64,000 bases of DNA from an uncultured Vampirovibrio sp. (lineage in GTDB: Bacteria; Cyanobacteriota; Vampirovibrionia; Gastranaerophilales; Gastranaerophilaceae). Numbering within the stretch: position 1 is the first letter of the stretch; each line of letters starts with the position of its first letter. This document shows, one piece after another, positions 51,852-61,605 of the stretch. The notes beneath the pieces were generated by a model, which did not search any database, was not told the DNA's origin, and saw only the letters and a list, made by a program, of their open reading frames with translations. Location: positions 91,874 to 155,873 of the forward strand of contig CAJTLW010000005.1 in NCBI GenBank assembly GCA_910577515.1, given 5' to 3'. A program made the translations under genes and the position numbers.

Positions 51852-52826
51852 ATGTTTTCCAAAAAAGAAATTATTGATATTTTATCTGACAATTCCCAAA
51901 ACGAGGAACTATTTAGACTTGCAGATAAAACAAGGGTTAAATACGTTGGAGATGAAGTATATCTTAGGGGTTTGATTGAATTTTCAAATATTTGCAAATG
52001 CACATGTCATTATTGCGGGCTTAGGTTTGAAAACAAAGCCATTGAAAGATATAGACTTTCAGCTGATGAAATTATAGATTGTGCTAAAAAAGCTGCCAGC
52101 AAAGGAATTAAAACCATTGTGCTTCAATCCGGAGAAGACATTCACTTTACAAAAGAAGTTATGTGCAAAATAATTACGGAAATTAAAAAACTTAATACAG
52201 CTCTCACATTAAGCATAGGTGAAAGAACATTTGATGATTATAAAGCCTTTAAAGATGCAGGTGCCGACAGATATCTTTTAAGAATTGAAACAACGGATAA
52301 AAGTCTTTATGAAAGATTACACCCCGGTATGGATTTTTACAACCGGCTAAAATGTCTTAAAAATTTAAAAAAACTTGGTTATGAGACAGGAAGCGGTTCT
52401 CTTGTCGGGCTTCCTGGGCAAAGTATTGAATCCTTGGCCGATGATATTTTGTTTTTCAAGGAAAATGATTTTGATATGATAGGTGTCGGGCCGTTTTTAC
52501 CCCACCCTTCAACACCTTTAAAAGATGCTTCACACGGAGACTTTACTCTTTCTCTTAAAGTAATGGCGTTAATCAGAATTTTAATGAAAAATATCAATAT
52601 ACCCGCAACCACTGCAATGGAAACACTTCACCGGAACGGTAGAATTTTGGCACTCCAATCCGGTGCAAATGTTGTAATGCCAAATGTTACAAAGGCGGAT
52701 TATAAAGAAAAATATGAAATCTATCCTGATAAATCAGCAAACAACAACGATATTGACACAATAAAAGAAAAAATCATATCTATCGGAAGAATTGCATCAA
52801 AAGATTTCGGATTTAGAAAAAAATAA
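51852..52826 (+). CDS. hydE: [FeFe] hydrogenase maturase HydE
   Basis: A 324-residue radical SAM protein of the HydE type, which helps build the H-cluster. The L-R-G-L-I-E-F-S-N-I-C-K-C-T-C-H-Y-C-G-L-R segment carries the three cluster cysteines (about residues 45-55). G-S-L-V-G-L-P-G-Q near residue 185 and the P-x-x-P-S-T-P segment V-G-P-F-L-P-H-P-S-T-P are typical of HydE/BioB-like proteins. It predicts that [FeFe]-hydrogenase genes exist elsewhere. A start at 51816 is excluded by promoter overlap. It is divergent from nrdD. Confidence 0.88.
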   Translation: MFSKKEIIDILSDNSQNEELFRLADKTRVKYVGDEVYLRGLIEFSNICKCTCHYCGLRFENKAIERYRLSADEIIDCAKKAASKGIKTIVLQSGEDIHFTKEVMCKIITEIKKLNTALTLSIGERTFDDYKAFKDAGADRYLLRIETTDKSLYERLHPGMDFYNRLKCLKNLKKLGYETGSGSLVGLPGQSIESLADDILFFKENDFDMIGVGPFLPHPSTPLKDASHGDFTLSLKVMALIRILMKNINIPATTAMETLHRNGRILALQSGANVVMPNVTKADYKEKYEIYPDKSANNNDIDTIKEKIISIGRIASKDFGFRKK

Positions 52827-52889
52827 GCAAAAACAATATACTTGGTTTTTTCTTTATGATATCTTATCCTCATATAGAGGAGGGAAGAT

Positions 52890-53525
52890 ATGGAAAATAT
52901 TAAAGAATTTTTTAAGGGCTTAAAAGATAGGATTGATTTTAAATTTCATCCGGTTACTATTTTGCCTTTATTAATTCTTTTGTTAACACTTCCTGCGTGC
53001 CTCTGGCTTCCTATTGAATACTCTTATGAAAATTGCCTTATTGAAAATTTCCAGCTTGTTGTAATACTCGCAGCATTTATTATTTGTATGAAAGCAAAAA
53101 ATGATAAAACATTTTTCAATACCCTTGCTCTTGTTATGGTTATTTTGTTCTTAAGAGAAATAAACTGCGGAAGAACTGTTTTCTTCCAAGTTCCAGGGGG
53201 GGGTCCGAATGATTTTTACTCTTGGAAACAAATACCATACGGATATCTTGCACATCCTATATATGGCGCTTTTATGGCATTATCCGGCCTTTATTTTATT
53301 GCTACAAAATCATATAAAGTTTTATGGAATTATTTTTTACAAGCAAAACTTTCAATTTATAATTGGGTTTTTGTTATTTTGGGAATAATTTTCGGGCTTC
53401 TTGGAGAAGAATGGGGAATGCCAATGCTTGAAGAGATGACAGAAACACTCTTTTATGTTTCACTGCTTGCAATAATCTTCCTTCAAGCCTTTAATAAAAA
53501 CTATATTGAAACAACATCAAAATAA
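52890..53525 (+). CDS. polytopic membrane protein of unknown function
   Basis: A 211-residue integral membrane protein with about five or six helices, starting M-E-N-I-K-E-F-F-K-G after a strong GAGGAGGGAA ribosome site. A short loop with C-G-R-T-V-F-F-Q-V-P-G-G-G-P sits between helices, and a conserved-looking E-E-W-G-M-P-M-L-E-E-M-T-E-T lies near the C-terminus, where carboxylates could be functional. I do not recognise a family. Confidence 0.7.
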   Translation: MENIKEFFKGLKDRIDFKFHPVTILPLLILLLTLPACLWLPIEYSYENCLIENFQLVVILAAFIICMKAKNDKTFFNTLALVMVILFLREINCGRTVFFQVPGGGPNDFYSWKQIPYGYLAHPIYGAFMALSGLYFIATKSYKVLWNYFLQAKLSIYNWVFVILGIIFGLLGEEWGMPMLEEMTETLFYVSLLAIIFLQAFNKNYIETTSK

Positions 53526-53526
53526 G

Positions 53527-54252
53527 CTAAATTGCGCATTTGCAATGTTTTGCCCGTTCAATGCTAAGGGTTTTAAAGCTCATCCTGAGTCCGTCATATA
53601 CAAGCATTCTGTTTGTAAGCGGATTTCTGATATTTAATATAATCTTTAAAGCTTCCATGGCCTGAATTGAGCCTATAGTTGAAACAGTAGGACTTACGAC
53701 ACCTTTAAGCGGATACTCTGCCTCATCTTGCGGAAAAACACACCTTAAACAAGCGCTCTTTTTGGGCAAAATTGTCATTACCTGCCCCCTGAATTCGCTG
53801 ACACCGCCATGTATTAAAGCTTTACCAGTTTCAAGCGCAATATCATTCAATAAAAACTTAGACACAAAGCTGTCAAAACAATCTACAATGAGGTCGTAAC
53901 CTTTAGTTATATCGTTATAATTTTTATCATCAAGCCGGGTTTTAAAAATTTCAACATTAATATCTTTATTATAATTGAAAACCCAGTCGCGTGCAGACTT
54001 CACCTTATCTTCTCCAAGGTTTAAAGTTTTATGAATATACTGGCGGTTTAAATTAGATAGTTCAACAATATCATTATCAACTATCCCAATATTACCAACC
54101 CCAAGTGCAGCAAGGTTCAGTATAACACTTGACCCTAAGCCACCAGCACCGCATATCAAAACCTTTGAGGCTAAGAGCTTTTCCTGCCCCCCAATTCCAA
54201 TTTCTTCAAGAACTATATTTCTACTATATCTTTCTTTTTGATTTTTATTCAA
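53527..54252 (-). CDS. ThiF/MoeB/HesA-type adenylyltransferase
   Basis: A 241-residue E1-like enzyme that adenylates the C-terminus of a ubiquitin-fold sulfur carrier. Features are G-A-G-G-L-G-S near residue 36, N-L-N-R-Q near 68, K-x-x-S-A region, D-C-F-D-S near 125, and C-L-R-C-V-F at about 175. The last cysteines are C-K-C. There is no rhodanese domain, so ThiF, MoeB or HesA are all possible. No thiS or moaD is adjacent. It is convergent with the 211-residue gene. Confidence 0.85.
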   Translation of the reverse strand: MNKNQKERYSRNIVLEEIGIGGQEKLLASKVLICGAGGLGSSVILNLAALGVGNIGIVDNDIVELSNLNRQYIHKTLNLGEDKVKSARDWVFNYNKDINVEIFKTRLDDKNYNDITKGYDLIVDCFDSFVSKFLLNDIALETGKALIHGGVSEFRGQVMTILPKKSACLRCVFPQDEAEYPLKGVVSPTVSTIGSIQAMEALKIILNIRNPLTNRMLVYDGLRMSFKTLSIERAKHCKCAI

Positions 54253-54377
54253 TTAAACTTTTCCTTTTCTTCACAATATTAACAAAAACAACACACCAAT
54301 ATAAGTATTCTAGCAATATTTTTCTATTAGAACACTTTATATTAATGTATATATACAAAATTTATTGGAGAGAAATT

Positions 54378-57300
54378 GTGGGCTTTTTAAACGCAGTAGG
54401 CCAAGTTATAAAAAATCAAAAAACCTTTAAAGAATGGGAAAGAGAAGATGCAGACAAACAAAAACAGAGAGAAGCTCTCGCCAAAAAGGGTATAAATCAG
54501 GCTGAACTTACAGCAGCTACAAATAAAGCAAAAGTTATAATGGATGTTGTTGATATTATGGATACACATTCAGAAGAAGTTGCGGAAAACACAGAAACTG
54601 CAATTATGCCAATTGCCCAATCGCTTCCATCACTTGTAAGTCTTCTTTCAATGTTTGGTATAACCAAATTTTATGTCATGCCAAAAGGCAAGGCCTATGA
54701 TGAAGCAATACACAATTTTGTTTTTTCAAAGTTAAAATCCACACCAAAACAAGATGGCATAAAGGCTTCTTATACGGAAAACGGTAGAGAACTTTATTCA
54801 CTAATTAATCAGCTGAAAGAAAAAGCCAAAAGTAATCCTGAAGGCAATCTGTCTAAAATTAAGCTTGGCGCGATAAGTTCATCAATCCCAATTGGAGGAA
54901 AAAGCCTGCTTAAAAATGATAGAGCTGATGCATTTACTTTAACCTCAATATTAAACAAGAAAAATATGACTGAACTATCCAAATCAAGTGATAGCGAAGT
55001 TCAAGGCATATATAAAAAATTATCCGAAATTTCAAAAGAATTCCATAATACCAAAGGTATTAAAAATAGCGGCTTTGGCAAAATTATAGGCAAATCTACT
55101 GGTATAATGATGGCCATTACGGCTGCTACCTTTGTTGCAGCAAATATTATAGCTGCAAAAATTCAAGTTAAAAGCTCCCGTATTGCAAGATGGCAGTCAC
55201 GCCAAGATTTGTCTGACCCGAAATATTTCGTTCAGTATACAGATGAACAGGTACAGCAAGCTGAGAGCAATCTTGCGACAAATAAAGAAGAAAAAGAAAA
55301 TAAAGGCTTCTCGCTATTCAAAAAGAAAAACTCGCAAAAAGGACTTAATTACAGTAATAACACCGGCTTTTTTAAATCCTTATTTGCTACAATAAAAGAT
55401 GGCAAAAAGTATGATGAGTGGAAAAGCAATTATAACCTTGAAGATAGAAAAGTTAAAAGAAACTTAACGCCAGATGAAATAAAAGAAGCAGAAAAAGAAC
55501 AGGAAGTCATTCAAAGAATAACAAAAATCATAAACAACAAAGCTGAAGAGTATTCCGAAAATATGGAAACAACAGCTGGTGTTTTAATAGGCGGTACACC
55601 ATTTTTGGGGCTTGGAATAGGTGCTATAATTAACACGTTTATTACAAAAACCGGACTTGGAGATAAATTCTCCGAAAACCAATTTAACAAACTTTTAAAT
55701 TCAATAACAGATGAAACCAAAAAAGATGAGCTTAAAAAACTTTACGAAAACATTAAACCAAAAGCAGAAAATAAGGAAACAGCAGGATTTGTTGTAGATT
55801 TTTCAGAAAAAATGAAAAGCGCAAAAAATATCGGCGCATATTTTGAAAAAATGCTTGAAGGGCTTGAAGGTAATTCCGCCAAAGAAAAAGAAGGCCTAAG
55901 CTATGTATTAAACTCTATGAAAAATACTTTCAATATTGCTCTCACGACAAAAACAGCAAGAAATACCCTTGTAGGATTCACAGGAGCGTTAATAACAGGT
56001 ACCGTAGGTTCATTAATAGGTTTAAAACTTCAAAAATCAGCCGCAAGAGCAGGAAGATATAAAGCAAAACGCGAACTTGAAGAAAAAAAGGAAAACTTTA
56101 TAGGATATACAAAAGAAGATTTTAATTCCGTAAGCAATATAAAAGCAGAGAAAAAACCGGTTTTACAAAAATTAGGCGAATATCTGGCCTTTATTCCAAG
56201 AGTATTAAAAGATTACTTCAATTACGAAAAATACAAAAAAACTTCAGCAGAACACGATAAAGAGCTTCTAGGCGAATTAACAAAGCTTGAAGTTTCAGAC
56301 AAGCAATTACAAGAAGCAAAAGAATTGCAAAGAAAACTATTTACAACATTTGAAAGCGTTGATGATAAATCACAAGAATATTCTGAAGCAATTGAAGCAG
56401 TCTCTGAGATGAGCAAACCGATTTTACCTTATATAGGAATTATAATCGCATCAATTCCTCTTATTATTGGCGGTAAAAAACTTGTAAAAGGCGGCGCCCC
56501 GCAAGCTGCTGAAAGCATAACGGGATTCTTTGCAAAACATACAAATTTTCTTAAAGGGAAAAAAGCGCAAAAGTATACAAATAGTGTTATTGAAAATATT
56601 AAAGGCATAGTAGAAAAACAGCAGCCAAATGATAAAATAAGCCAAAATCCCGCAATAAAACTATTTGAAAACATATTTACAAGCGAAGGCGGCATAAAAC
56701 TGCCTTCTGAAATACAAAATGCATTTACGGCAGTCAAAGGTAAGGATAATGAGCTTAAGGCATTTTTAGACATTCTAGCTGACAGCCCTGCACTTAAAAA
56801 ACCCTTAAACCAAGAAGAATTAAGTAAAACAATTAATGATTTAATTAAAATAATAACAGATGCGTCTTCAAAGTTTGGTGACAACAGTGCTGAAACAGGC
56901 AAAATAGCAGATGCAATTAAACAGCAAATCCAGCCCCTTTTAAAAGATTGTACAAGCATTTCCGATGTTCTAAAAAAACTTTTAGTACAAATAGATATTC
57001 CGAATGTTAAAATATCAGAAATAACAAAAAATCTAGATATATTAAACTCCTTAAATATTAAAGGATTGGAAGATTTTAAACAAGATTTAAAATCAAGCAA
57101 TATTTCAGGGATTGCAAACGCAGTAGTTGAAGGCAAAATTCAATCAGGCGAATGGAGAACATTGTTAAACCAAGTAAAAGAAGGTATGCCAAATAGTCCG
57201 GCAAAAATGATGCTTGATAAACTTATTAATTCTTCTATGAGCAATGAACAGGCGCTTAAAATCTACCAGAACATTCAAACAATATTAAAAAATATGCCAA

Positions 57301-57680
57301 AAGAAGAGCTTTCAAAAATTATAAACATAACATTGGAAGAATTTACTAAAAACCCGGCTAAATTTATGCAGGCTTTACAAAACGGTGAATTTAAAAATAT
57401 TCTTATAACAAAAGGCGTTGCTGCGGCAGCCATAGCAGCTCCTGCAGCCTGGAGTGCAGTTTCTCTTTTAATCACCTTTATAGTTGAATCAATATTCGCA
57501 AGTATGCAAAAACAGGCAGGCAGGTTGGGCGTCATGAAGGCACTTGAAGAACTTGAAGATACAAGATTTTATGCCGATATGGAACCCAAACAAAACAAGG
57601 CCGAATCAAATACGCAAAAAACAGAAACTGCCGTAAATTTTCAAAATGTAAGCGATTTGTTTAATTCTTTGAAAAAATAA
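54378..57680 (+). CDS. giant membrane protein with three repeated units
   Basis: A 1100-residue protein. The best start is a GTG at 54378 with GGAGAG 6 nt upstream; the longer frame would run into the ThiF gene. Three related units are visible at about 13-290, 339-580 and 610-1070. Each begins with a (K/N)-x-(F/Y)-x-x-(W/Y)-type coiled Lys/Glu segment, then an E-E-(V/Y)-(A/S)-E-x-x-E-x-A motif and one or two hydrophobic helices. Each ends with R-(I/A/L)-(A/G)-(R/V) followed by an Arg/Glu helix and (F)-x-x-(Y/D). Hydrophobic segments occur near 70, 180, 420, 550, 690 and 1035. I do not recognise the domain. It may anchor or organise the envelope; this is a guess. Confidence 0.75.
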   Translation: MGFLNAVGQVIKNQKTFKEWEREDADKQKQREALAKKGINQAELTAATNKAKVIMDVVDIMDTHSEEVAENTETAIMPIAQSLPSLVSLLSMFGITKFYVMPKGKAYDEAIHNFVFSKLKSTPKQDGIKASYTENGRELYSLINQLKEKAKSNPEGNLSKIKLGAISSSIPIGGKSLLKNDRADAFTLTSILNKKNMTELSKSSDSEVQGIYKKLSEISKEFHNTKGIKNSGFGKIIGKSTGIMMAITAATFVAANIIAAKIQVKSSRIARWQSRQDLSDPKYFVQYTDEQVQQAESNLATNKEEKENKGFSLFKKKNSQKGLNYSNNTGFFKSLFATIKDGKKYDEWKSNYNLEDRKVKRNLTPDEIKEAEKEQEVIQRITKIINNKAEEYSENMETTAGVLIGGTPFLGLGIGAIINTFITKTGLGDKFSENQFNKLLNSITDETKKDELKKLYENIKPKAENKETAGFVVDFSEKMKSAKNIGAYFEKMLEGLEGNSAKEKEGLSYVLNSMKNTFNIALTTKTARNTLVGFTGALITGTVGSLIGLKLQKSAARAGRYKAKRELEEKKENFIGYTKEDFNSVSNIKAEKKPVLQKLGEYLAFIPRVLKDYFNYEKYKKTSAEHDKELLGELTKLEVSDKQLQEAKELQRKLFTTFESVDDKSQEYSEAIEAVSEMSKPILPYIGIIIASIPLIIGGKKLVKGGAPQAAESITGFFAKHTNFLKGKKAQKYTNSVIENIKGIVEKQQPNDKISQNPAIKLFENIFTSEGGIKLPSEIQNAFTAVKGKDNELKAFLDILADSPALKKPLNQEELSKTINDLIKIITDASSKFGDNSAETGKIADAIKQQIQPLLKDCTSISDVLKKLLVQIDIPNVKISEITKNLDILNSLNIKGLEDFKQDLKSSNISGIANAVVEGKIQSGEWRTLLNQVKEGMPNSPAKMMLDKLINSSMSNEQALKIYQNIQTILKNMPKEELSKIINITLEEFTKNPAKFMQALQNGEFKNILITKGVAAAAIAAPAAWSAVSLLITFIVESIFASMQKQAGRLGVMKALEELEDTRFYADMEPKQNKAESNTQKTETAVNFQNVSDLFNSLKK

Positions 57681-57685
57681 CAATC

Positions 57686-57714
57686 TTGACAAAATCAAAG
57701 TTTTAGGCTATTTT
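57686..57714 (+). promoter_or_regulatory. promoter of the Met-rich small ORF
   Basis: TTGACA (57686-57691) and TATTTT (57709-57714) are separated by exactly 17 nt, starting 6 nt after the stop of the giant membrane protein gene. The next ATG lies 21 nt after the -10 box. Confidence 0.6.
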
Positions 57715-57735
57715 TAAAAGGCTCGGAAAAAAATT

Positions 57736-57834
57736 ATGATTATTAAAACACACAAAATGATGAATATGATGATGCTTATGCAAAAGATGCCTTTATGCAG
57801 TTCTTTTGATATTCATTGTTTTGTGCGAATGTAA
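57736..57834 (+). CDS. methionine-rich small ORF (32 aa)
   Basis: A 32-residue ORF of which nine residues are methionine, with the cluster H-K-M-M-N-M-M-M-L-M-Q-K-M, followed by P-L-C-S-S-F-D-I-H-C. It sits between its own promoter and a terminator, so it is a separate 150-200 nt transcript. The ribosome site is weak (CGGA). It may be a leader peptide sensing methionine or copper, a small metal-binding protein, or a chance ORF on an sRNA. Confidence 0.4.
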   Translation: MIIKTHKMMNMMMLMQKMPLCSSFDIHCFVRM

Positions 57835-57861
57835 AACCTCATTTGAATAAAATAATTAATT

Positions 57862-57898
57862 AAAAAAAAGACTGCTAAATTAAAAGGCAGTCTTTTTT
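57862..57898 (+). terminator. terminator of the Met-rich transcript
   Basis: The stem AAAAGACTGC/GCAGTCTTTT with an A/T loop is followed by a T-run. It lies between the Met-rich ORF and the 427-residue gene. Confidence 0.85.
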
Positions 57899-57940
57899 AA
57901 TGCTTTAAAAACTACAACGATTCAAATAAGGTAAACTACA

Positions 57941-59224
57941 ATGATTAAAATAAACAACTTCAATACAAAATTAGCGGATTTATTTATAAAATCTCAGGAA
58001 AATTTATCATCAACCAGATTTATTCAAGATACTGCAACAAATTGGGCGCCAAAAGCTGTTTTTGCAAGAAGCAGGGAAGACTTTTTCGAAATGAGCTTTT
58101 TAGAATTTCTTGAATCAGGCATATTTTATTTTGCATCTCCTGTTTTAGGAGAAAAACTTTTCAGAAATAAAATCTTTAAAAATTTGGCACCAAAAAATAT
58201 CAGAAATCAGATTAATGAACTTATACCAAAAAGTACTGCAGAGATTCTAAAAAATAAAAATATTTCAAACGAAATTAAAAAAAGAGCTATAGCAACAAAA
58301 GCAGGAATAGTGCTTGCCTGCACTGCAATCCCTGTTGCAGAATACGTTTTAAGCTTTGCAAAAAACCTTTTTACACTTAAAACTTTTAACAAAAGCAACT
58401 TTAACAATATTGCTAATCTTGATAAAAACGAAAAAGAAGATAAAAAGCAGCAAGAATATGTTGAACAAAATTCTAAAAAACATTTAAAAAGAGGGGCGCT
58501 TGTTTCTATAGGTGCATTTGCAGCAGGATTATTGCTTGCATTGTGTGGAAACAAATCAAATAAATTACAAACTTTGTCAAAAACAATTCTTGAGCCTGGA
58601 AAGACAATCTCAAATTTAGGCAAAAATCTTGGTATCAAATCCAAAAAAACTGATAATATCTTAAGTAGATTCAGCCTTGATTTTGCAAATGAAAACGGAA
58701 AACTCGCATTGAGCAAAGGACAGTTGGCTCTCACTGCAATTGTAGGACTTTTTGGATATTCTAAAGCTGCCGAAGATAGAGGCAAACTGGATGTACAGGA
58801 AGTTTGGACAAGAGTACCGCTTGTTGTATTCTATACAATATTTGGGAGCGAACTTTTTGAAAAAGGGTTTATAAAAATCCTTCAAAATAAAGGGAAGTGC
58901 AAAGATATCATAAAACAAGGAAAGGAAGGCGCAACAGAGATTGTTAAAAGAGCAGAACTTGAAAATCTGGCAAAAACCCTAGCTAAAGCAAAAAATACAA
59001 ACACAGAAAAAGAATTATCGCGTCTTATTAAAGAAAAGGCCTTTGTTACGGGGGTTCCATACGCTTTCAGTCTTTTGTTTATGGGGCTAACATTATCTGC
59101 TATAACACGGCTTTTCACTCAATATAGATACAATAAAGAAAATAAGACAAAAGATAATAGCTCTTTACAAACCGGTTTTGAAATTAAAAACCACCTTCCT
59201 CAAGTATTTTCAGCATTCCGTTAA
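57941..59224 (+). CDS. lineage-specific polytopic membrane protein (427 aa)
   Basis: A 427-residue protein with four to six hydrophobic helices (about 118-135, 183-202, 265-285, 297-312, 365-388) separated by Lys/Asn-rich loops. It starts M-I-K-I-N-N-F-N-T-K. The polar lead followed by hydrophobic segments matches the large lineage-specific proteins at 31694 and 54378, suggesting a shared family, although I see no exact motif. It is closed by the terminator at 59235-59263. Confidence 0.7.
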   Translation: MIKINNFNTKLADLFIKSQENLSSTRFIQDTATNWAPKAVFARSREDFFEMSFLEFLESGIFYFASPVLGEKLFRNKIFKNLAPKNIRNQINELIPKSTAEILKNKNISNEIKKRAIATKAGIVLACTAIPVAEYVLSFAKNLFTLKTFNKSNFNNIANLDKNEKEDKKQQEYVEQNSKKHLKRGALVSIGAFAAGLLLALCGNKSNKLQTLSKTILEPGKTISNLGKNLGIKSKKTDNILSRFSLDFANENGKLALSKGQLALTAIVGLFGYSKAAEDRGKLDVQEVWTRVPLVVFYTIFGSELFEKGFIKILQNKGKCKDIIKQGKEGATEIVKRAELENLAKTLAKAKNTNTEKELSRLIKEKAFVTGVPYAFSLLFMGLTLSAITRLFTQYRYNKENKTKDNSSLQTGFEIKNHLPQVFSAFR

Positions 59225-59234
59225 TAAATACTGT

Positions 59235-59263
59235 AAAACCCTCTTTAAAAGAGGGTTTTATTT
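59235..59263. terminator. bidirectional terminator
   Basis: The stem AAAACCCTC/GAGGGTTTT with a TTTAAAA loop lies between convergent genes (427-residue membrane protein and 160-residue protein). Confidence 0.85.
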
Positions 59264-59286
59264 GGATTTTATCCTAAAAAGGGTAT

Positions 59287-59769
59287 TTATTCTACAAATA
59301 CATTTTGAAAAGCAAACTGCAATTCTTTTTTCTTGTGGTGCTTGTATTTAATCGGATTTTGAAGTGCATTTGAAAAATCATAAAGCTCATTTTTACACTG
59401 TACCAGATCTTTAAACACCTCAAGATTTTCCATGTTTAAATTGTCAATATTTGCACCTATCCTAAATACAAAATCAGAAAAAGTCTGACCCTGAGCCTTG
59501 AATTCATCGTCCTTATATAAAGAAGATGCTTTCTTTAAAATTTCAATTTTCTCCATCGACAATTTGACCGATGATAACAAATAGCTGACATCGAATGCTG
59601 TAAGTTCAGGCATTCTTGCAAGATTTTCAAAAAATTGCAGGTTTTCTGTTTTGGCTGAACTAATTATTTCATTAATTTCGCTTTGAGAAAACCTAAAACC
59701 CGTCTGCATCTTGTTTTCAAGGGCAGACAAATTCTTGAACACGCGTTCAAAATAATTTTTTAAACCCAT
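59287..59769 (-). CDS. hypothetical helical protein (160 aa)
   Basis: A 160-residue soluble helical protein starting M-G-L-K-N-Y-F-E-R-V-F-K-N-L. It is rich in Leu/Glu/Asn heptad-like stretches and ends with a basic K-Y-K-H-H-K-K-K segment. No motif is recognised. It is divergent from cimA. Confidence 0.65.
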   Translation of the reverse strand: MGLKNYFERVFKNLSALENKMQTGFRFSQSEINEIISSAKTENLQFFENLARMPELTAFDVSYLLSSVKLSMEKIEILKKASSLYKDDEFKAQGQTFSDFVFRIGANIDNLNMENLEVFKDLVQCKNELYDFSNALQNPIKYKHHKKKELQFAFQNVFVE

Positions 59770-59929
59770 TTTTTAATTCTAACCTATTAAATTTTCCACA
59801 CTTTATATATTAATAAACAATTTTTAAAAGTAAAAATTGCCTGAAAAATTAAATTTTTAACCCTATTTTTACAAATGTTCAATTTTGTGCTAATAGTGTA
59901 TATGTAGCACATAGAAAAGAATTAAAGCA

Positions 59930-61537
59930 ATGCGACAAATTGAAATTTACGATACAACTTTAAGAGATGGCGCACAATCTGAAGGAATAAATTATTCTGT
60001 ATCAGATAAATTAAAAATCATAAAAAAACTGGATAATCTTGGAATTCACTATATTGAAGCAGGCTGGCCCGGAGCTAACCCTGTTGATAACGAAGTGTTT
60101 GATGTTATTGATTATAATAGTTTAAAAAATGCACAAATAACAGCTTTTGGCTGCACAAGGAAACCAAATATAAAAGAAGAAGACGACAATGTGCTAAAAA
60201 TGCTTGCAAATTCAAAAGCAAAAATCATTACAATCTTTGGAAAATCATGGGATTTCCAGGTAACAGAAGCCTTAAATACCACTTTAGAAGAAAATTTAAA
60301 CATGATAAAAGGTTCAATCTCCTTTTTAATCCGTTGCGGCAAGAGGGTCTTCTTTGATTGCGAACATTTTTTCGACGGTTTTAAGGCAAACCCTGAATAT
60401 GCTCTTTTGGTTGCAAAAACAGCCTATGACGCAGGTGCCGAAAGAATTATTCTTTGCGATACAAATGGCGGCTGCATAAATAATGAAATCTACAAAATTA
60501 CCAATAATGTTATAAATGAAATACCACAGGCCATAATAGGTATTCATGCTCACAATGATTCAGAGCTTGCAATTGCAAATTCCCTCGCTAGTGTTGATGC
60601 AGGCGCAAGCCAGGTGCAAGGCTGTATGAACGGCTACGGTGAAAGATGCGGTAATACAAATATTTGCTCCCTTATTCCAAATTTACAGCTTAAAAAAAGT
60701 TTCAAAGTTATAGATGAAAATATTTCAAAATTGTATTATACTGCAAGGCAAATAGCAGAGATTTCAAATAAATCTTTAAATGCATCCATGCCATACGTTG
60801 GAAGAAGTGCTTTTGCCCATAAAGCAGGGATTCACGCAAGCGGAGTGAGAAAAAATTCACAAACTTATGAACACATAGATCCAAATTTAGTCGGAAACTC
60901 AAGAAGATTTTTAATTTCAGATCAGGCAGGAAGTGCCTCTATCAAAGAAAGATTGGACGGATTAAAATTTGTTCAAAATGTCACAGATGATGATATTAAA
61001 AAAATAATTGATGAAATTAAAAAACTTGAATGGCAAGGCTTTGCCTTTGAAGGAGCAGATGCAAGCTTTGAAATTTTAGTTATGAAAGTTTTAAATAAAC
61101 AGCCAAACTTCTTTAATATTCTTGGCTTTAGGGTAATTGGCGATTCTATCACATTATCTGATGTAAACAGAAGAACCATAAGTGAAGCTTCTGTTAAAAT
61201 TCAAATTGAAGATGAAATAATACACACTGTATCTGAAGGCGATGGTCCCGTAAACGCACTGGATAAAGCCCTTAGGAAAGCTATTGTTGAAAAGTATCCT
61301 GAAGTTGCCAAATTTAAACTTGATGACTTTAAAGTGCGTATTCTTGATTCAAAGGCAGCAACAGGCGCCCCCGTCCGCGTTACGATAGAAAGTTCTGATG
61401 GACTTCATAAATGGGATACCGTTGGCGTTAGCGAAAACATTATTGAAGCATCTTACGGCGCAATTGTAGACAGTATTTACTACGGACTTATTCTTCAGGG
61501 CGCAAAAAGTCTAAAAGATAAGGTTTTCGGGGCTTAA
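59930..61537 (+). CDS. cimA: citramalate synthase
   Basis: A 535-residue enzyme that condenses pyruvate with acetyl-CoA to (R)-citramalate, the threonine-independent route to isoleucine. The TIM-barrel active site includes Y-D-T-T-L-R-D-G-A-Q-S-E-G-I near residue 7, H-A-H-N-D near 210 and G-Y-G-E-R-C-G-N-T-N. The C-terminal ~130 residues are the LeuA-type allosteric domain (G-D-G-P-V-N-A-L-D-K-A-L-R). The length and the A-Q-S-E-G motif fit CimA rather than LeuA. It is monocistronic, or leads the histidine kinase gene 68 nt downstream. Confidence 0.93.
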   Translation: MRQIEIYDTTLRDGAQSEGINYSVSDKLKIIKKLDNLGIHYIEAGWPGANPVDNEVFDVIDYNSLKNAQITAFGCTRKPNIKEEDDNVLKMLANSKAKIITIFGKSWDFQVTEALNTTLEENLNMIKGSISFLIRCGKRVFFDCEHFFDGFKANPEYALLVAKTAYDAGAERIILCDTNGGCINNEIYKITNNVINEIPQAIIGIHAHNDSELAIANSLASVDAGASQVQGCMNGYGERCGNTNICSLIPNLQLKKSFKVIDENISKLYYTARQIAEISNKSLNASMPYVGRSAFAHKAGIHASGVRKNSQTYEHIDPNLVGNSRRFLISDQAGSASIKERLDGLKFVQNVTDDDIKKIIDEIKKLEWQGFAFEGADASFEILVMKVLNKQPNFFNILGFRVIGDSITLSDVNRRTISEASVKIQIEDEIIHTVSEGDGPVNALDKALRKAIVEKYPEVAKFKLDDFKVRILDSKAATGAPVRVTIESSDGLHKWDTVGVSENIIEASYGAIVDSIYYGLILQGAKSLKDKVFGA

Positions 61538-61605
61538 ATATTCTTTAAAAAATATTTATCAAAAAATATTACCCATTCAGGCAATAAATATTAGACACCT
61601 GTCTA

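Noticed and set aside
54129..54377. Upstream extension of the giant membrane protein ORF
   Set aside because: It overlaps the ThiF-like gene antisense; GTG at 54378 has a strong ribosome site.
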